This document shows, one piece after another, positions 1 through 11,549 of a stretch of 64,000 bases of DNA. The position numbers were made by a program, and so were the translations under genes. Location: the NCBI GenBank assembly GCA_035048485.1, contig CM068588.1, forward strand, positions 1,054,001 to 1,118,000, written 5' to 3'. This DNA is from Pteria penguin. Its lineage: Eukaryota; Mollusca; Bivalvia; Pterioida; Pteriidae. The stretch's first letter is position 1. Each line of letters opens with the position of its first letter. Below the pieces are notes generated by a model that worked only from the letters and a program-made list of their open reading frames with translations, searched no databases and had not been told where the DNA came from.

Positions 1-505
1 GGCATTAAATACCAAAACTTTATCATCATTTTTACTTGCCCCTCCGGAGATTTCTCGACAATATGTTTTACATCATTGTTAATTTTGTTTCTTAGTTTTT
101 ACAAGTACATCCACAGAATTTTCAAGGTCAACTTTGTCAAAAGATTCTTCTGCAATTACTCGAACACTTTCTCCTCTTGACATAATTTGAACTTTTTTCT
201 GAACCATTGATCTATATATCAGAAAATGTCATTTCATTCAGATAAGCGTCAAAGTTTAGTTGGTCGTCCCCGGCAACATTTTCAAAGCTTATTCTGTAAT
301 GTTTGAACCTTTCAACTTACCCATTGGTTTGTGGATGATCAGCTGATGATGGGAATAAAATACATTTTCTCCTTCGATGTCTTTAATTGACCTTTGGTCT
401 GGTATTGTGGACAAGATTTGACGTATTCAGAAACGGTTTTGTATATAGTTAAAACATTCTTCCGATGCCCACTTGACAGTTTCTTTTCCGAAGATCTCCT
501 ATATT
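1..505 (-). mobile_element. Decayed Ty3/gypsy-type integrase remnant
   Basis: Read on the minus strand, about 391-470 encodes a piece resembling the integrase zinc-binding region (YVKSCPQYQTKGQL). After a gap, 316-354 encodes DHPQTNG, followed by an in-frame stop and then VERF (about 310-330). HPQTNG-VERF is a hallmark of the C-terminal side of the Ty3/gypsy integrase core. The DDE core between the two blocks is missing and the frame is broken by stops, so this is an inactive fragment. No LTR or other pol domain was seen; the element may continue left of the window. Family assignment rests on these short motifs only. Confidence 0.6.
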
Positions 506-1940
506 CTTTTAACCTACAAATTTTAAAATTAAATACTTAATGTTGACCTGATGTTACTTTTATTTTATGCCATTGTAATATATCTATTTATTTATTTTGT
601 TTTTCTATTTCAAAATAGATAAACAGAAAAAAAAAATGACAATGACATAAACGTAAAGAAGGATTTCATCAGGACTGAGGAGTTCTCAACAATACTTATG
701 ACCAGTTAATGTTTGATATGTCACGAGATCGAAACTTGTGGAAACATTTACACTTTTTATTATTACATGAAAAATATAACATTTGCTTACAATCACTGAA
801 GTAATATTAAAGAAATTAAAGACATTTGACTTATTTAAGACCCTACTGAAAAGAGATAAAAGGACTTAACAACACAGATCATAAAATGAAACTTGTGAGT
901 GGTTCTTAAAGCGGAATTGACCGAAAATCAGACAAATGTTTCAAGCACTGTATTGAAAGAAAATAATCGAATTGAATCAAAATCGCAATGATAACACCGT
1001 CATAATCAGTAAATGGAATACATTTATATAGGTGACATAAAAGACAGATAATTCAATATTTGAAATAGAATTTGAGTGAGTGATAAGGCATGTTTTAATT
1101 TCGTAATTTATAATGTTAATTTAAGGAAATTAAAACAAGATAAAAGAAACAAATACCAAGGATTACAGTACGTAAAATGAAATGATATAAGAGACAAATA
1201 CAGTATTAAATGATATTTATATGATTTATGTAACGAGAAAGTTACAAAATAAAGCGTTTGCTTGTAAAACCAAAAATTACGGAAATCATGATGAATTTTT
1301 CAATTTTTTTCTATTTAGGGTAACGAAGAATCCATAAAATGAAAAAGGTGTACAATTAAGAGTTATGCCATCTTCAGGTGGAATTAGAAGTGTTTGGGAG
1401 TTTCCAAAAATATATAAATCTTTACTGATAATTTAATAATTCATAACGTGACACATCTGACTTTATTGACTAATCATAACTCTAAAACATGAAAATGTCT
1501 TTTATTTTAATATCTTCAGTTTTTGATGATTTTAAAAAGGGGCAAAAACTATTTATAATCACAGCAGTTTTACCTTTTAACAAACTTTACATTTTTACAT
1601 TTCCATTCTACGTTCATATTGACAAATTAAAAATTAAATTCAGTATCACAAATATATCGGCTTTACTTTCAATAAAAAGACATTCGTGACTTTGTCCTTT
1701 GTGCACCATAAATAACGTGGAGATAATTCCGTTGAAAAGGGGTGAGTGTGGTGCTGAGAGTAGCTGAAGGGGGACAGACTGCGATGCTTCCAGATAAAGA
1801 GGGTAATAAGTGTTTATCATGTGCAGTATTTTACTCGCGCCACCTCAACACGTGGTCAAGGCGGCACCAATAAATGTTTAAATCAATCCAATGCCATGTG
1901 TAGTATACTTGAATACTATATGACCACGGCACGCGATCAT
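506..1940. other. AT-rich intergenic DNA, no gene seen
   Basis: Low-complexity AT-rich sequence. The short ORFs here show no domain, splice context or codon bias that would support a gene. Confidence 0.5.
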
Positions 1941-1943
1941 GAC

Positions 1944-1950
1944 TATATAA
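1944..1950 (+). promoter_or_regulatory. TATA box of serine protease gene
   Basis: TATATAA lies 48 bp before the first ATG of the protease. Transcription would start near 1975, giving a very short 5' UTR. Confidence 0.6.
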
Positions 1951-1997
1951 AGTCAGTCCTGTCGACATGGGCACAGTACCTAGTGGTCCAGATAAAG

Positions 1998-2822
1998 ATG
2001 ATGCTAGCAGTCTTTGCCTTCATTGTCGCTCTTCAAGGTAAGAGTCAATTTTAATTTTCACCGTCTGTAATCGTGTAAGCCAATTATATCGTAATAAAAA
2101 CATAAACGGTACTCAAGTATTTATTTCATATCTATATTCTTATTCATTTACATTAACAAAGCAGGGGTTTAGGACAGGAAAAAAAAAAGGGGGGGGGGAC
2201 TGGGGACACATGAAGAAATATGCTTAAAATTGTGAATGTTTGTCAAACATAAGGGTGTGTTTTGCTACTCTGCTTTCAATTTAGATTAATGAATATATAT
2301 ATAGCTTCAAGTTTAACTGATTTCATTTGATAGTTACAAATTGTGTCCCCTTTTTCGGTCTCGGCTACGCTCCTGATGTGTATTTACTAGTATACTCATT
2401 TTCATTCCTTTATCTATACTGAATTAAAGATGTTATTGATCTTTTTACGCATTTTCCAGCTATACAAAATATATACAAACAATATACATACTACAAAGTG
2501 GAAGGAATTGATTTTTCAAAATTCAATAAATAAATAAATTACTAAATAAATGAATGAATTAGTCATCAATCGCATAAATATAAATGTCATAAAACTTAAG
2601 TGATAACCACATTCGACTGTCGTAACTAAATTCTGGTGAATGCGTTAACAGTCGGCTGATATAGCTATTTATTTGACAGAAAATGTCCATACTTTAACGT
2701 CATTTCTAATTTTTATGTAGAGTATCAGTGTGTTTCATGGAGAGAAGTTTTACGTGTATTATATAGTATCTCTGTATTTAATACAGAGGTCTCTGTATTC
2801 TATATAGATGATATCTGTATTT

Positions 2823-2859
<37 letters not shown>

Positions 2860-4761
2860 TTGTATCTCATATACATATCTCTGTATCGATCTTATAAAGA
2901 GAAAGTCTGTGTTTTGTAAAGAGAATGTATTTTGTATAGAGAATGTCTTTGTATTTTATGTATAATAACTCTGTGTTTTATAGAATTTCTTTGTATTTTA
3001 TATAATGTCTCTGTATGTAATATAATGTTTCTGTATTTTATATAATGTCTCTATATGTAATATAATGTTTCTGTATTTTATATAGAGAATATTTCAGTGT
3101 CTTATATAGAGGATGTCTGTTTTGTATATAGAGAATGTTTCACCGACAAACATACTGAAGAGGGAAAAGCAATTTTCGTCTGTTTTCTTTTCTTTTGTTA
3201 TTTATTTTTTAATTTTTTAAATTCTGTTGGTCTTCTTTTTGTTTTGATTTTTTCTGTTTTGTGTTTTAATTCTTTTAAATTGAAGTTCCTCCCTTTTTAT
3301 CAAAATATTTATCAATTTAAAAAATCTGATTGTCACTACAAAACATTAAATAAAATATAACAATGAATTCTAGCAGAGGAGTTAATGATGAAATGGATTT
3401 GAATGGTGTTATGTACCTGGCATTAGTTTGTGGTGTTATGTACCAGGCAGTAGTTTGAGATGTAATGTACATGCGCTAGTTTGTGGTGTTATGTACCTGG
3501 CACTAGTTTATGGTTTATGTACCTGGCAGTAGTTTGTTGTTATGTACCTGGCACTAGTTTGTGGTGCTATGTACCTGGCACTAGTTTGTGGTGTAATGTA
3601 CATGCGCTAGTTTGTGGTGTTATGTACCTGGCACTAGTTTGTGGTGTTATGTACCTGGCATTAGTTTGTGGTGTTTTATACCTGGCAATAGATTGTGGTG
3701 TAATGTACATGCGCTAGTTTGTGATGTTATGTACCTGGCACTAGTCTTTGTTGTTAAGTACAAGGCGCTAGTTTGTGATGTTATGTACTTGGCGCTAATT
3801 TGTGGTGTTATGTACTTGGCGCTAGTTTGTGGTGTTATGCACTTGGTACTTGTTTGTGTTGTTATTACCTGGCACTAGTTTGTGGTTTTAAGTACAGGTC
3901 TGACGCTAGTCTGTGGTGTTATGTATCTGGCACTAGTTTGTGTTGAACATTATGTGACACGTTTTATACATTGTAAGTAAGCATTCATATTCTGTGCGAT
4001 GCGGAAATATTTCTTTGTTGAATGTAGGTTTAAGCATCCATAATGGGTGTGGCGATCCCACCAGGTGGCGCTTACTCGTTTCGGGTACCTGGTTCTACCT
4101 CAGAGGTCTACCAAATCAAGTTGTTGTAAGTGTCATGCATGGCATCAATACTTTCCTTATACACTTTCTGAATTATTATGATTTTTTAGCATGTGCTGCT
4201 GCGCCGACCAGTAAGATCGTCGGTGGAACGGAAGCTGTCCGAAATAGTTGGCCATGGCAGCTCTCCCTTCAATTCAATGATGGTACTGGCTTCCGTCACA
4301 TCTGTGGCGCTTCCCTGCTGTCCGAAGGTTACGCACTGACCGCTGCACATTGCGTGTTACATAGGTTAGTTAGTGAATTAGTCATTCTTAAACAAAGAAT
4401 TCTTTAAATAAATAATTCTGAAAATTGCAAAGTGTCGAAAATGAACTATCAGACCAGGGTCCAGCGCCATAAACTGAGGATATACTTAGGTCAAAAATTT
4501 CATTTTAATTTATTCCATTATCAAACGTCCAAATAAACTTTAATGCAGAATGGTTTAATTGTATTTATCAGTCGAATAAAACTAAATAAAATCCAAATCC
4601 CAGTTATTAATTCTTTGATGAACAGAAGAATATGAATTTTTGACTTAAGTATATTCTCAGTTTATGGCGCCGGATCCAGGGCAAATGACCTCTAAAAAAG
4701 GGGAAGAAAAGCCAAAAGATCCTCCATCTGAATTAAGAAATCTCTTGAGAAATTAGTTCTC

Positions 4762-4808
<47 letters not shown>

Positions 4809-7354
4809 ATTATGTTTACATATAAGAATTTGATCGTAAGGGTTTTGGGGGATTTTATGCTTGTGATCAGAATGATATGTATCTGCAATAATGTATCCCG
4901 TTCCCGGTTATTTTCTATTATCACATTCCCTTTTACTAAGAACGTCAAAATAGCGGGGGACGGGGAAACTATAGTAGTTCTATGATATGAGATTTATCCT
5001 TTTTGTCACACTGTATTTAGTCCTCGGTCAGTTGTTGCTTACCGCAGAGGGGAAGGGGGTATTTGTGTTTCACAATCAAAATTTAGACATTTTAAAATTT
5101 GTTATAATTATATTCAATATATCGAAGTAAAATTTAGAAAATTAGGGAAAAAAGTTTTGACAGGGGAATAAGTTCTTTCTGCAAGTTGTAAAACTATTTG
5201 AATATGTGTTTAGTTCTTGATCACATTTTTCTTGCAGCGGTGCAGTCGCTTCCCAATTTAGAGTGGTTGCCGGAGAACATAATTTAGCAGATACAATGGG
5301 CAATGAGCAGACTATCTATGTGTCAACCATTATCGATGTAAGGATCTCTCTCTCTATCCTTCTTTTCTTTTGAAGGTAATCGCACCTCTCTCTCTCTCTC
5401 ATTTTTAAAGTAATCACACGTCTTGCGCTGAATTATTGGAACGCCATACACTATAACATACATTCAGAACATTTATCCTAGCACCCTCAGTACGATGCCA
5501 ACGCTGGAGGATTTCCTAATGACATCGCCCTCTTGAAATTGTCTTCGCTTGCTGTACTTAATGAGTTCGTCAAAGTGGCAAAGTTACCAACAAGTACCAA
5601 TACAAGCTATTATAACGGACTAGAATGTTATATCAGTGGATGGGGCCTAACAGAAGGTAAGTTACCGACTACTATCGGTATTTCCAGGTATATTACATCA
5701 GCAGATGGAGCGTCGCCGAGGGTAAGTCATCGACAAGTATCGGTATCTCCTAGTATAGTGGATTAGAATGTTATATCAGTGGATGTGGCCTACCGAAGGT
5801 AAGTTACCGACAAGTATCGGTATCTCCTGGTATGTTACATCAGTAAATTGGACGTCATCGAGGGTAAGTTACCGACAAGTTTCGGTGTCCTGTAGTATAG
5901 CAGATTAGAATGTTACATCAGTAGATGGTGGCGTCACCGAAGGGAACTTACCGACAAATAACGGTATCTTCTGTTATAAAGGTTTAGAATGTAGAGGGTA
6001 AGTTATCATATCATTACCGAGGGTAAGTTATCATTACCGAGGGTAAGTTATCAGTACCAGAAGCACTAGTACCTCCTTTTATAAAAACCGTTTTCATAAA
6101 CATCTCCTGATGGCTGGCCACCTGTGCAATACATGACATCATAGAAACTAAAGTTTTGTATAATTGCAGGAGGCAATACCAATTCATTGCCGGACAACCT
6201 TCAAGAAGCGCAGACTACCGTGATATCTCATAGTACGTGCCGGAACTCTCTTGGCATTACGGGACTCATATATCTCAACAGTAACTACCACATCTGTATT
6301 CAAACTGGCTACAATGGCGCTTGCAATGTAAGCTGACTTCTCTCTATACAGAGTTGTCGTTCTTTTCTCCCACTTACATCTCTGTCAACGGAAGTTATGC
6401 AATATTCTGCAAAACATTAAGCACTTGGTCTGATTTGATTTCAGTTTTTAAAAATTTTGTCTTAATTCTTCATATGAATAAATAAGATTTTGATGAGGAA
6501 TATTTTTTTATCTCCGCATTCTCATAATTCTGGCATTGGCGTTTTCTACTCCAGAAATTTAAACGAGGAAAACAATTCATACTTGATTCAGCCATATATA
6601 AATTCTTATTCTTGGTGAAGGAAAAGTAAAAATATTCATAACAATGGTATATCTCAGTTTCGTGTACATTTACCATACACTGACATCATCCTATACACCG
6701 ATACTGTACTTCCTCAAAGAGATCAGCAAGATTAAGGAACGACAACTCTGGACACAGAACGATCTCATATTGATGTATATTTTAAAAAATAATAATAATA
6801 GAAATAACCCCCCCCCCCTAAAAACCACCCCAAACAAAACAAAACAAAAACTCATGATGTCTTAAGCATTCAAAGTTATTATTGTTTCTTTTTTCACATA
6901 CCATCTTCCACAATTTACTCTGGTTTAGGTTTTGGACCGTTTGACGCATTTGACCCTTTATTACAAGTTGATGTATACGGAGTAGAGATTTCCATATCAA
7001 CTGCATATTGACGCTGAAAAAAAGTCGATATGTGTTTACCTATGTGTCTTTAGATGGAATTTCCAGCTGATACAATATTATTTCGTTTTATTGTCCTTTA
7101 TATTCCGTTTCCGGCAGGCCAGAGATGATCAAGTTTTATTTAATTTTCATTGAAATTTCAGTGGATTTAATATGATTTGAACTGATTACATTTTGCAGGG
7201 AGATTCAGGTGGCCCCCTTGTCTGTCCCGTTAATAACGAATGGGAGCTGGCTGGCGCCACATCATGGGGATTGCAGAATTGTCCCGTCAATTCACCAACT
7301 GTATATACTCGAGTATCCAACTACCTCACTTGGATCCAAAGCAATATGCAGTAA
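1998..7354 (+). CDS. Secreted chymotrypsin/elastase-like serine protease (S1A), six exons
   Basis: Spliced from 1998-2037, 4190-4364, 5238-5337, 5482-5656, 6170-6327 and 7199-7354. All junctions are GT..AG and in frame, giving 267 aa. Residues 1-14 look like a signal peptide ([13 protein letters not shown]). A short propeptide with one Cys ends at Lys22, before the mature N-terminus IVGG (23-26), so activation by a trypsin-like cut is expected. The catalytic triad is complete: His67 (TAAHC), Asp119 (NDIALL) and Ser219 (GDSGGP). The primary-pocket position equivalent to chymotrypsin 189 is Gly, with Gly at 216 and Thr at 226. Trypsin's Asp189 is therefore absent, and a chymotrypsin- or elastase-like preference is likely. 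The propeptide Cys would bond to the catalytic domain, as in chymotrypsinogen. A digestive or secreted extracellular role is inferred. The start is fixed by the TATA box just upstream; a second Met follows immediately. Confidence 0.9.
2160..2715. other. Protease intron 1, left part: nothing recognised
   Basis: Ordinary AT-rich intron sequence with a short poly-A/poly-G run near 2180-2200. No exon-like segment was seen. Confidence 0.5.
2715..3135. repeat. Degenerate AT-rich tandem array with (GA)n
   Basis: A degenerate unit of roughly 30 bp with the theme 'tctctgtattttatatagag' recurs through protease intron 1, with a (GA)n microsatellite at about 2826-2855. Copies are diverged, and some read 'tataatgtctctgtat'. 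Confidence 0.7.
3398..3945. repeat. 27-bp minisatellite in protease intron 1
   Basis: About 20 imperfect copies of a unit near 'gtgttatgtacctggcacta' plus 'gtttgtg'. Overlapping ORFs of 78 and 88 aa across it are by-products of the 27-bp period (a multiple of three), not genes. Confidence 0.85.
4759..4806. repeat. (ATT)n microsatellite
   Basis: Uninterrupted ATT trinucleotides in protease intron 2. Confidence 0.9.
5657..6060 (+). repeat. Tandem copies of the exon 4 3' end plus donor, in protease intron 4
   Basis: After the exon 4 donor at 5657, the intron holds about four or five diverged copies of the exon 4 terminus ('tagaatgttatatcagtgga' then 'tg-gcctaaccgaag') with the following 'gtaagttaccgac'. 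Clear copies start near 5765 and 5905; shorter remnants ('gagggtaagttatc') follow to 6050. Each keeps a plausible GT donor. Confidence 0.8.
6400..7190. other. Protease intron 5: nothing recognised
   Basis: AT-rich intron with a poly-C tract at about 6808-6818. No exon-like segment or clear repeat was seen. Confidence 0.5.
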
Positions 7355-7511
7355 TGAGCATGGGATATGCCAGTCTGAAACAGTGACAATACTTAAAACT
7401 ATATATATGTGCTTTATGGGCAGTCGATTAGAAAAATGAATATGGAAAAAGAAACCTTGTTAATCATTCTCGATTCATCTCAAGGAAATCTAAGAAAGAT
7501 GTGATTAGTTC

Positions 7512-7517
7512 AATAAA
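7512..7517 (+). terminator. Poly(A) signal of the protease gene
   Basis: AATAAA lies 158 bp after the stop codon and only about 40 bp before the 42-bp minisatellite. Confidence 0.6.
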
Positions 7518-7554
7518 AGATCAAACTGTCATGTATCGACTTTTTCATTATGTA

Positions 7555-9404
7555 TTTATAAGGGGATAAGACAGGGATATGGATCATGTCTATGATTTTA
7601 TAAGGGGATAAGACAGGAATATGGATCATGTCTATGATTTTACAAGGGAAGGAGACAGAAATATGGACCATGTCTATGGTTTTATAAGGGGAGAAAACAG
7701 GAATATGGATCATGTCTATGATTTTATAAGGGAAGGAGACAGGAATATGGATTATGTCTTTGATATTTTAAGGGGAGAAGGCAGGAATATGGACCATGTC
7801 TATGATTTTATAAGGGGAGAAGGCAGGAATATGGATCATGTCTATGGTTTTATAAGGGGAGAAGACGGGAATATGGATTATGTCTATGATTTTACAAGGG
7901 AAGGAGACAAGAATATGGATTATGTCTATGGTTTTATAAGGGGAGAAGACAGGAATATGGATTATGTCTATGGTTTTATAAGGGGAGAAGACAGGAATAT
8001 GGATTATGTCTATGATTTTATAAGGGAAGCAGACAGGAATATGGATTATGTCTATGGTTTTATAAGGGGAGAAGACAGGAATATGGATTATGTCTATGAT
8101 TTTATAAGGGAAGGAGACAGAAATATGGATTATGTCTATGGTTTTATAAGGGGAGAAGACAGGAATATGGATTATGTCTATGGTTTTATAAGGGGAGAAG
8201 ACAGGAATATGGATTATGTCTATGATTTTATAAGGGAAGGAGACAGAAATATGGATTATGTCTATGGTTTTATAAGGGTAGAAGACAGGAATATGGATTA
8301 TGTCTATGATTTTATAAGGGAAGGAGACAGGAATATGGATTATGTCTATGGTTTTATAAGGGGAGAAGGCAGGAATATGGATCATGTCTATGATTTTATA
8401 AGGGGAGAACACAGGAATATGGATTATGTCTATGATTTTATAAGGGGAGAAGGCAGGAATATGGATTATGTCTATGGTTTTATAAGGGGAGAAGACAGGA
8501 ATATGGATTATGTCTATGATTTTATAAGGGGAGAAGGCAGGAATATGGATTATGTCTATGGTTTTATAAGGGGAGAAGACAGGAATATGGATTATGTCTA
8601 TGGTTTTATAAGGGGAGAAGACAGGAATATGGATTATGTCTATGATTTTATAAAGGAAGGAGACAGAAATATGGATTATGTCTATGGTTTTATAAGGGGA
8701 GAAGACAGGAATATGGATTATGTCTATGATTTTATAAGGGAAGGAGACAGGAATATGGATTATGTCTATGGTTTTATAAGGGGAGAAGGCAGGAATATGG
8801 ATCATGTCTATGATTTTATAAGGGGAGAACACAGGAATATGGATTATGTCTTTGATATTTTAAGGGGAGAAGGCATGAATATGGATTATGTCTATGATTT
8901 TATAAGGGGAGAAGGCAGGAATATGGATCATGTCTATGGTTTTATAAGGGGAGAAGACGGGAATATGGATTATGTCTATGATTTTACAAGGGAAGGAGAC
9001 AGGAATATGGATTATGTCTATGGTTTTATATGGGAAGAAGACGGGAATATGGATTATGTCTATGATTTTATAAGGGAAGGAGACAGAAATATGGATTATG
9101 TCTATGATTTTATAAGGGGAGAAGACAGGAATATGGATTATGTCTATGATTTTATAAGGGGAGAAGGCAGGAATATGGATTATGTCTATGGTTTTATAAG
9201 GGGAGAAAACAGGAATATGTATCATGTCTATGATTTTATAAGGAGAGAAAACAGGAATATGGACCATGTCTTTGATTAAGGGGAGAAAACAGGAATATGG
9301 ATCATGTCTATGATTTTATAAGGGGAGAAAACAGGAATATGGATCAGGTTTATGACTTTATAAGGGGAGAAGGCAGGAATATGGATCATGTCTATGATTT
9401 TCAA
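7555..9404. repeat. 42-bp minisatellite, about 43 copies, open on both strands
   Basis: The unit begins 'atggattatgtctatggttt' and continues 'tataaggggagaagacaggaat'. It is exactly 14 codons (MDYVYGFIRGEDRN). The period is a multiple of three and no stop falls in that frame, so a 552-codon ORF (7621-9279, +) and long minus-strand ORFs result. Two unit types (tatGGT and tatGAT; RGED and REGD) are interleaved in repeated blocks, a higher-order pattern. No promoter, signal peptide or splice context supports expression. The array begins directly behind the protease poly(A) signal. Confidence 0.95.
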
Positions 9405-9889
9405 ATGTCAACATGCCAAGAAAAAAATAAGCATATCACAAGAAGTATTCCATTGTAATGCGGGTTACGGTACCGACTTAGGACGGCCACTTCAGGTGAA
9501 AATCTTCACTCAGTGTGGAGGTGGAGATTTAGCCGATTTACAGACCCATTTATCAATAATCTTCTATATAAAGAACAATGATAAACAGACGGAAATGTAA
9601 TAAAAATATGAACACAAATAATGATATGGAATAAAAACTATCAAAACTATAAAATCACATTACCACGTGCAAACGAGATCTGCCCGTTTTAACAGACATG
9701 TATAATGGATTCTTTTACCTAGAAATTCTTCATTGCAATGCCACCACAAGAGCCGCCTTTCCTCTATTGCAAGTTTTACTAACAATACTGAGACAGATTT
9801 GTCCTAAACACGGTATTACATCCAGAAAAGTACGACGTCATTTCAGGCATTTTCTCAACATTATAATGTTGTCCCACATTATTGGTTAT

Positions 9890-10036
9890 ACGCAGTTGTC
9901 ATGACATTATACGTGGTCAAGGCATTTCAATTTTTTTTTTTTGGTGTAGTTGTTATGACATAATATATGGTTGCTATGGCATTAAACGTAGAAGTCATGG
10001 CATTATTCGCGGTGATAATGGCATTACTAGCGGTAG
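9890..10036. repeat. Left part of a 21-bp array
   Basis: Degenerate units of the type 'gtcatgacattatacgtggt'. It is the same family as 10389-10735 and is interrupted by the element at 10037-10388. Confidence 0.7.
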
Positions 10037-10388
10037 TGAATACGACGAAATAGGATCGGCCGAGGTCTTTGAGCGGTAAAGCGGCCCGAGCTTGCGAGGG
10101 CCGCATCCGCTTAAAGACCGAGGGCGGTCATATTTCGTCGTATTCAGTTAATAACTTTTTTTTTTTTACATATTTAACCGTCTATCTACATTTAACTCTA
10201 CAAATCGAAGTATTTTCTTAAATAGTACTGTCCGCCATGTTTGTTTGCGTACGCTATGACGTCAAATAAAAGTATGACGTCACGTAACTGGAAATAGCCC
10301 CTGGGCTAAGATTGCGGGCATTTATGGCTCTTTATCAGCCCGGAAACTTTCTGTATAAACTATTGATAAAATTTTCATATATGTAATA
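10037..10388. mobile_element. Inserted element with palindromic GC-rich head, copy A
   Basis: An imperfect inverted repeat (about 10037-10150, arms 'gaatacgacgaaata' and 'tatttcgtcgtattc') encloses an inner hairpin gcggccc..gggccgc. About 230 bp more follow, up to 'aaaattttcatatatgtaat', which resembles the sequence right of copy B at about 12250-12270. The segment splits a 21-bp array into two parts, so it is most simply read as an insertion. It contains no ORF, so a non-autonomous foldback element is likely. Confidence 0.65.
10258..10282. promoter_or_regulatory. Two perfect CRE palindromes
   Basis: TGACGTCA occurs at 10258-10265 and again at 10275-10282, 17 bp apart, inside the inserted element. 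CREB/ATF binding is possible but no gene start lies nearby. Confidence 0.35.
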
Positions 10389-10735
10389 ATTGTGGTTATG
10401 ACATTATACGTACGGGTCATGGCATAATTTGCAGTGGTCATGGCATTATTTGTGGTGGTCCGGACATTATTTGTGGTTGTCATGACATTAGGGGCCATAG
10501 CACTATTTGCGATAGTCATGGCATTATTCGTAGTAGTCATGACATTATTTGTGGTGGTCATGACATCATGTGTGGTTATCACATTATATGTAAAAGTCAT
10601 GACAGTATCTGCGGTGGTCATGACATTTATCACGGTAGTCATGACATTATCTGTGGTTGTCATGACATTGTTTGTGATGGTCATGACATTATTCGCGGTA
10701 GTTCTGACAATATACGTAGTGGACATTGTATTATA
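10389..10735. repeat. 21-bp array with GTCATGAC palindrome
   Basis: About 16 units of the type 'gtcatgacattatttgtggt'. Most hold the 8-bp palindrome GTCATGAC. ORFs of 109 aa (+) and 173 aa (-) over it are period-three artefacts. Confidence 0.85.
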
Positions 10736-10879
10736 CACACCACTACACCATTCGAAAATGTGAAAATGGTAATATACGCGACACTCTACTCCCAGGACTT
10801 TTGTTTCACAGCCATGATCTCTTGACTTAAAAATACCCTGCAAATTCGTAGTGCAAGCGCTGGAAAAGGCCGCTGAGGC

Positions 10880-11480
10880 ACGACTTAGCGGAGTCTAAAA
10901 CATTCCATACTTCCAGGAATTAATCTCTCTGGCATTGGTGAGTATAGCACTAGCAGTGGACACGATATTAAATTCCTATAACTTTCAGCAGAGTTTTGGA
11001 AATTTGGAATCTTTCACTCTCCATACATAAGTTCTTTGCATCGACAGGTCTGCATCGTATGACCCGATGACGTCACATTTTGCCATGCGTATACCCGTGA
11101 CACATCACAAATGCTTTAGTTGTGGCCATCGAAGGGTGTTAAACGTGAACAGCTTCGTTGACAGTTGTCGTAAACATTTGAATTAAACGTCGTCAGTAAA
11201 AGGTCATCGGGAAACAACATGTCATTGAAAAAAGATCATTAATGAACAAGTTATAGTTTATACCGCTACTGATCATTTAAGCTGTGCCTGGTCCTCTTCG
11301 TTTAGGACCATTTTAGTCTATATCTTTACATTTAATTTGTCGCACATATAATTTTTGCCGCGGAAACCACTTTTTAATCAAAATAAGATGAGCGGAGGTT
11401 TGATTGTATGTGTTTGTAATGCTAAGTAACTCAGCGCGTTCAGGAACTAGTGCGACGTTGACCGGGGACGCCCTGAGGTT
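10880..11480. other. Upstream flank of chitin-binding gene: nothing specific seen
   Basis: Unique-looking sequence between the array and the TATA box. It probably holds distal promoter elements, but none can be named with confidence. Confidence 0.4.
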
Positions 11481-11485
11481 ATCTC

Positions 11486-11493
11486 TATATATA
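11486..11493 (+). promoter_or_regulatory. TATA box of the chitin-binding protein gene
   Basis: TATATATA lies 64 bp before the start codon at 11550, a spacing fitting a 5' UTR of about 30 bp. Confidence 0.6.
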
Positions 11494-11549
11494 GGTGGCG
11501 CACTGCACTGAAAACCACCAATCGTCTGTTGTGTTCCTGGCGGATCACC

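Noticed and set aside
7621..9279. 552-codon ORF as a repeat-protein gene
   Set aside because: It is fully explained by a 42-bp minisatellite without stops. Equal openness on the other strand and the lack of promoter or splice context argue against coding.
10322..10843. 173-codon minus-strand ORF rich in MTT/NNV
   Set aside because: A by-product of the 21-bp GTCATGAC array.
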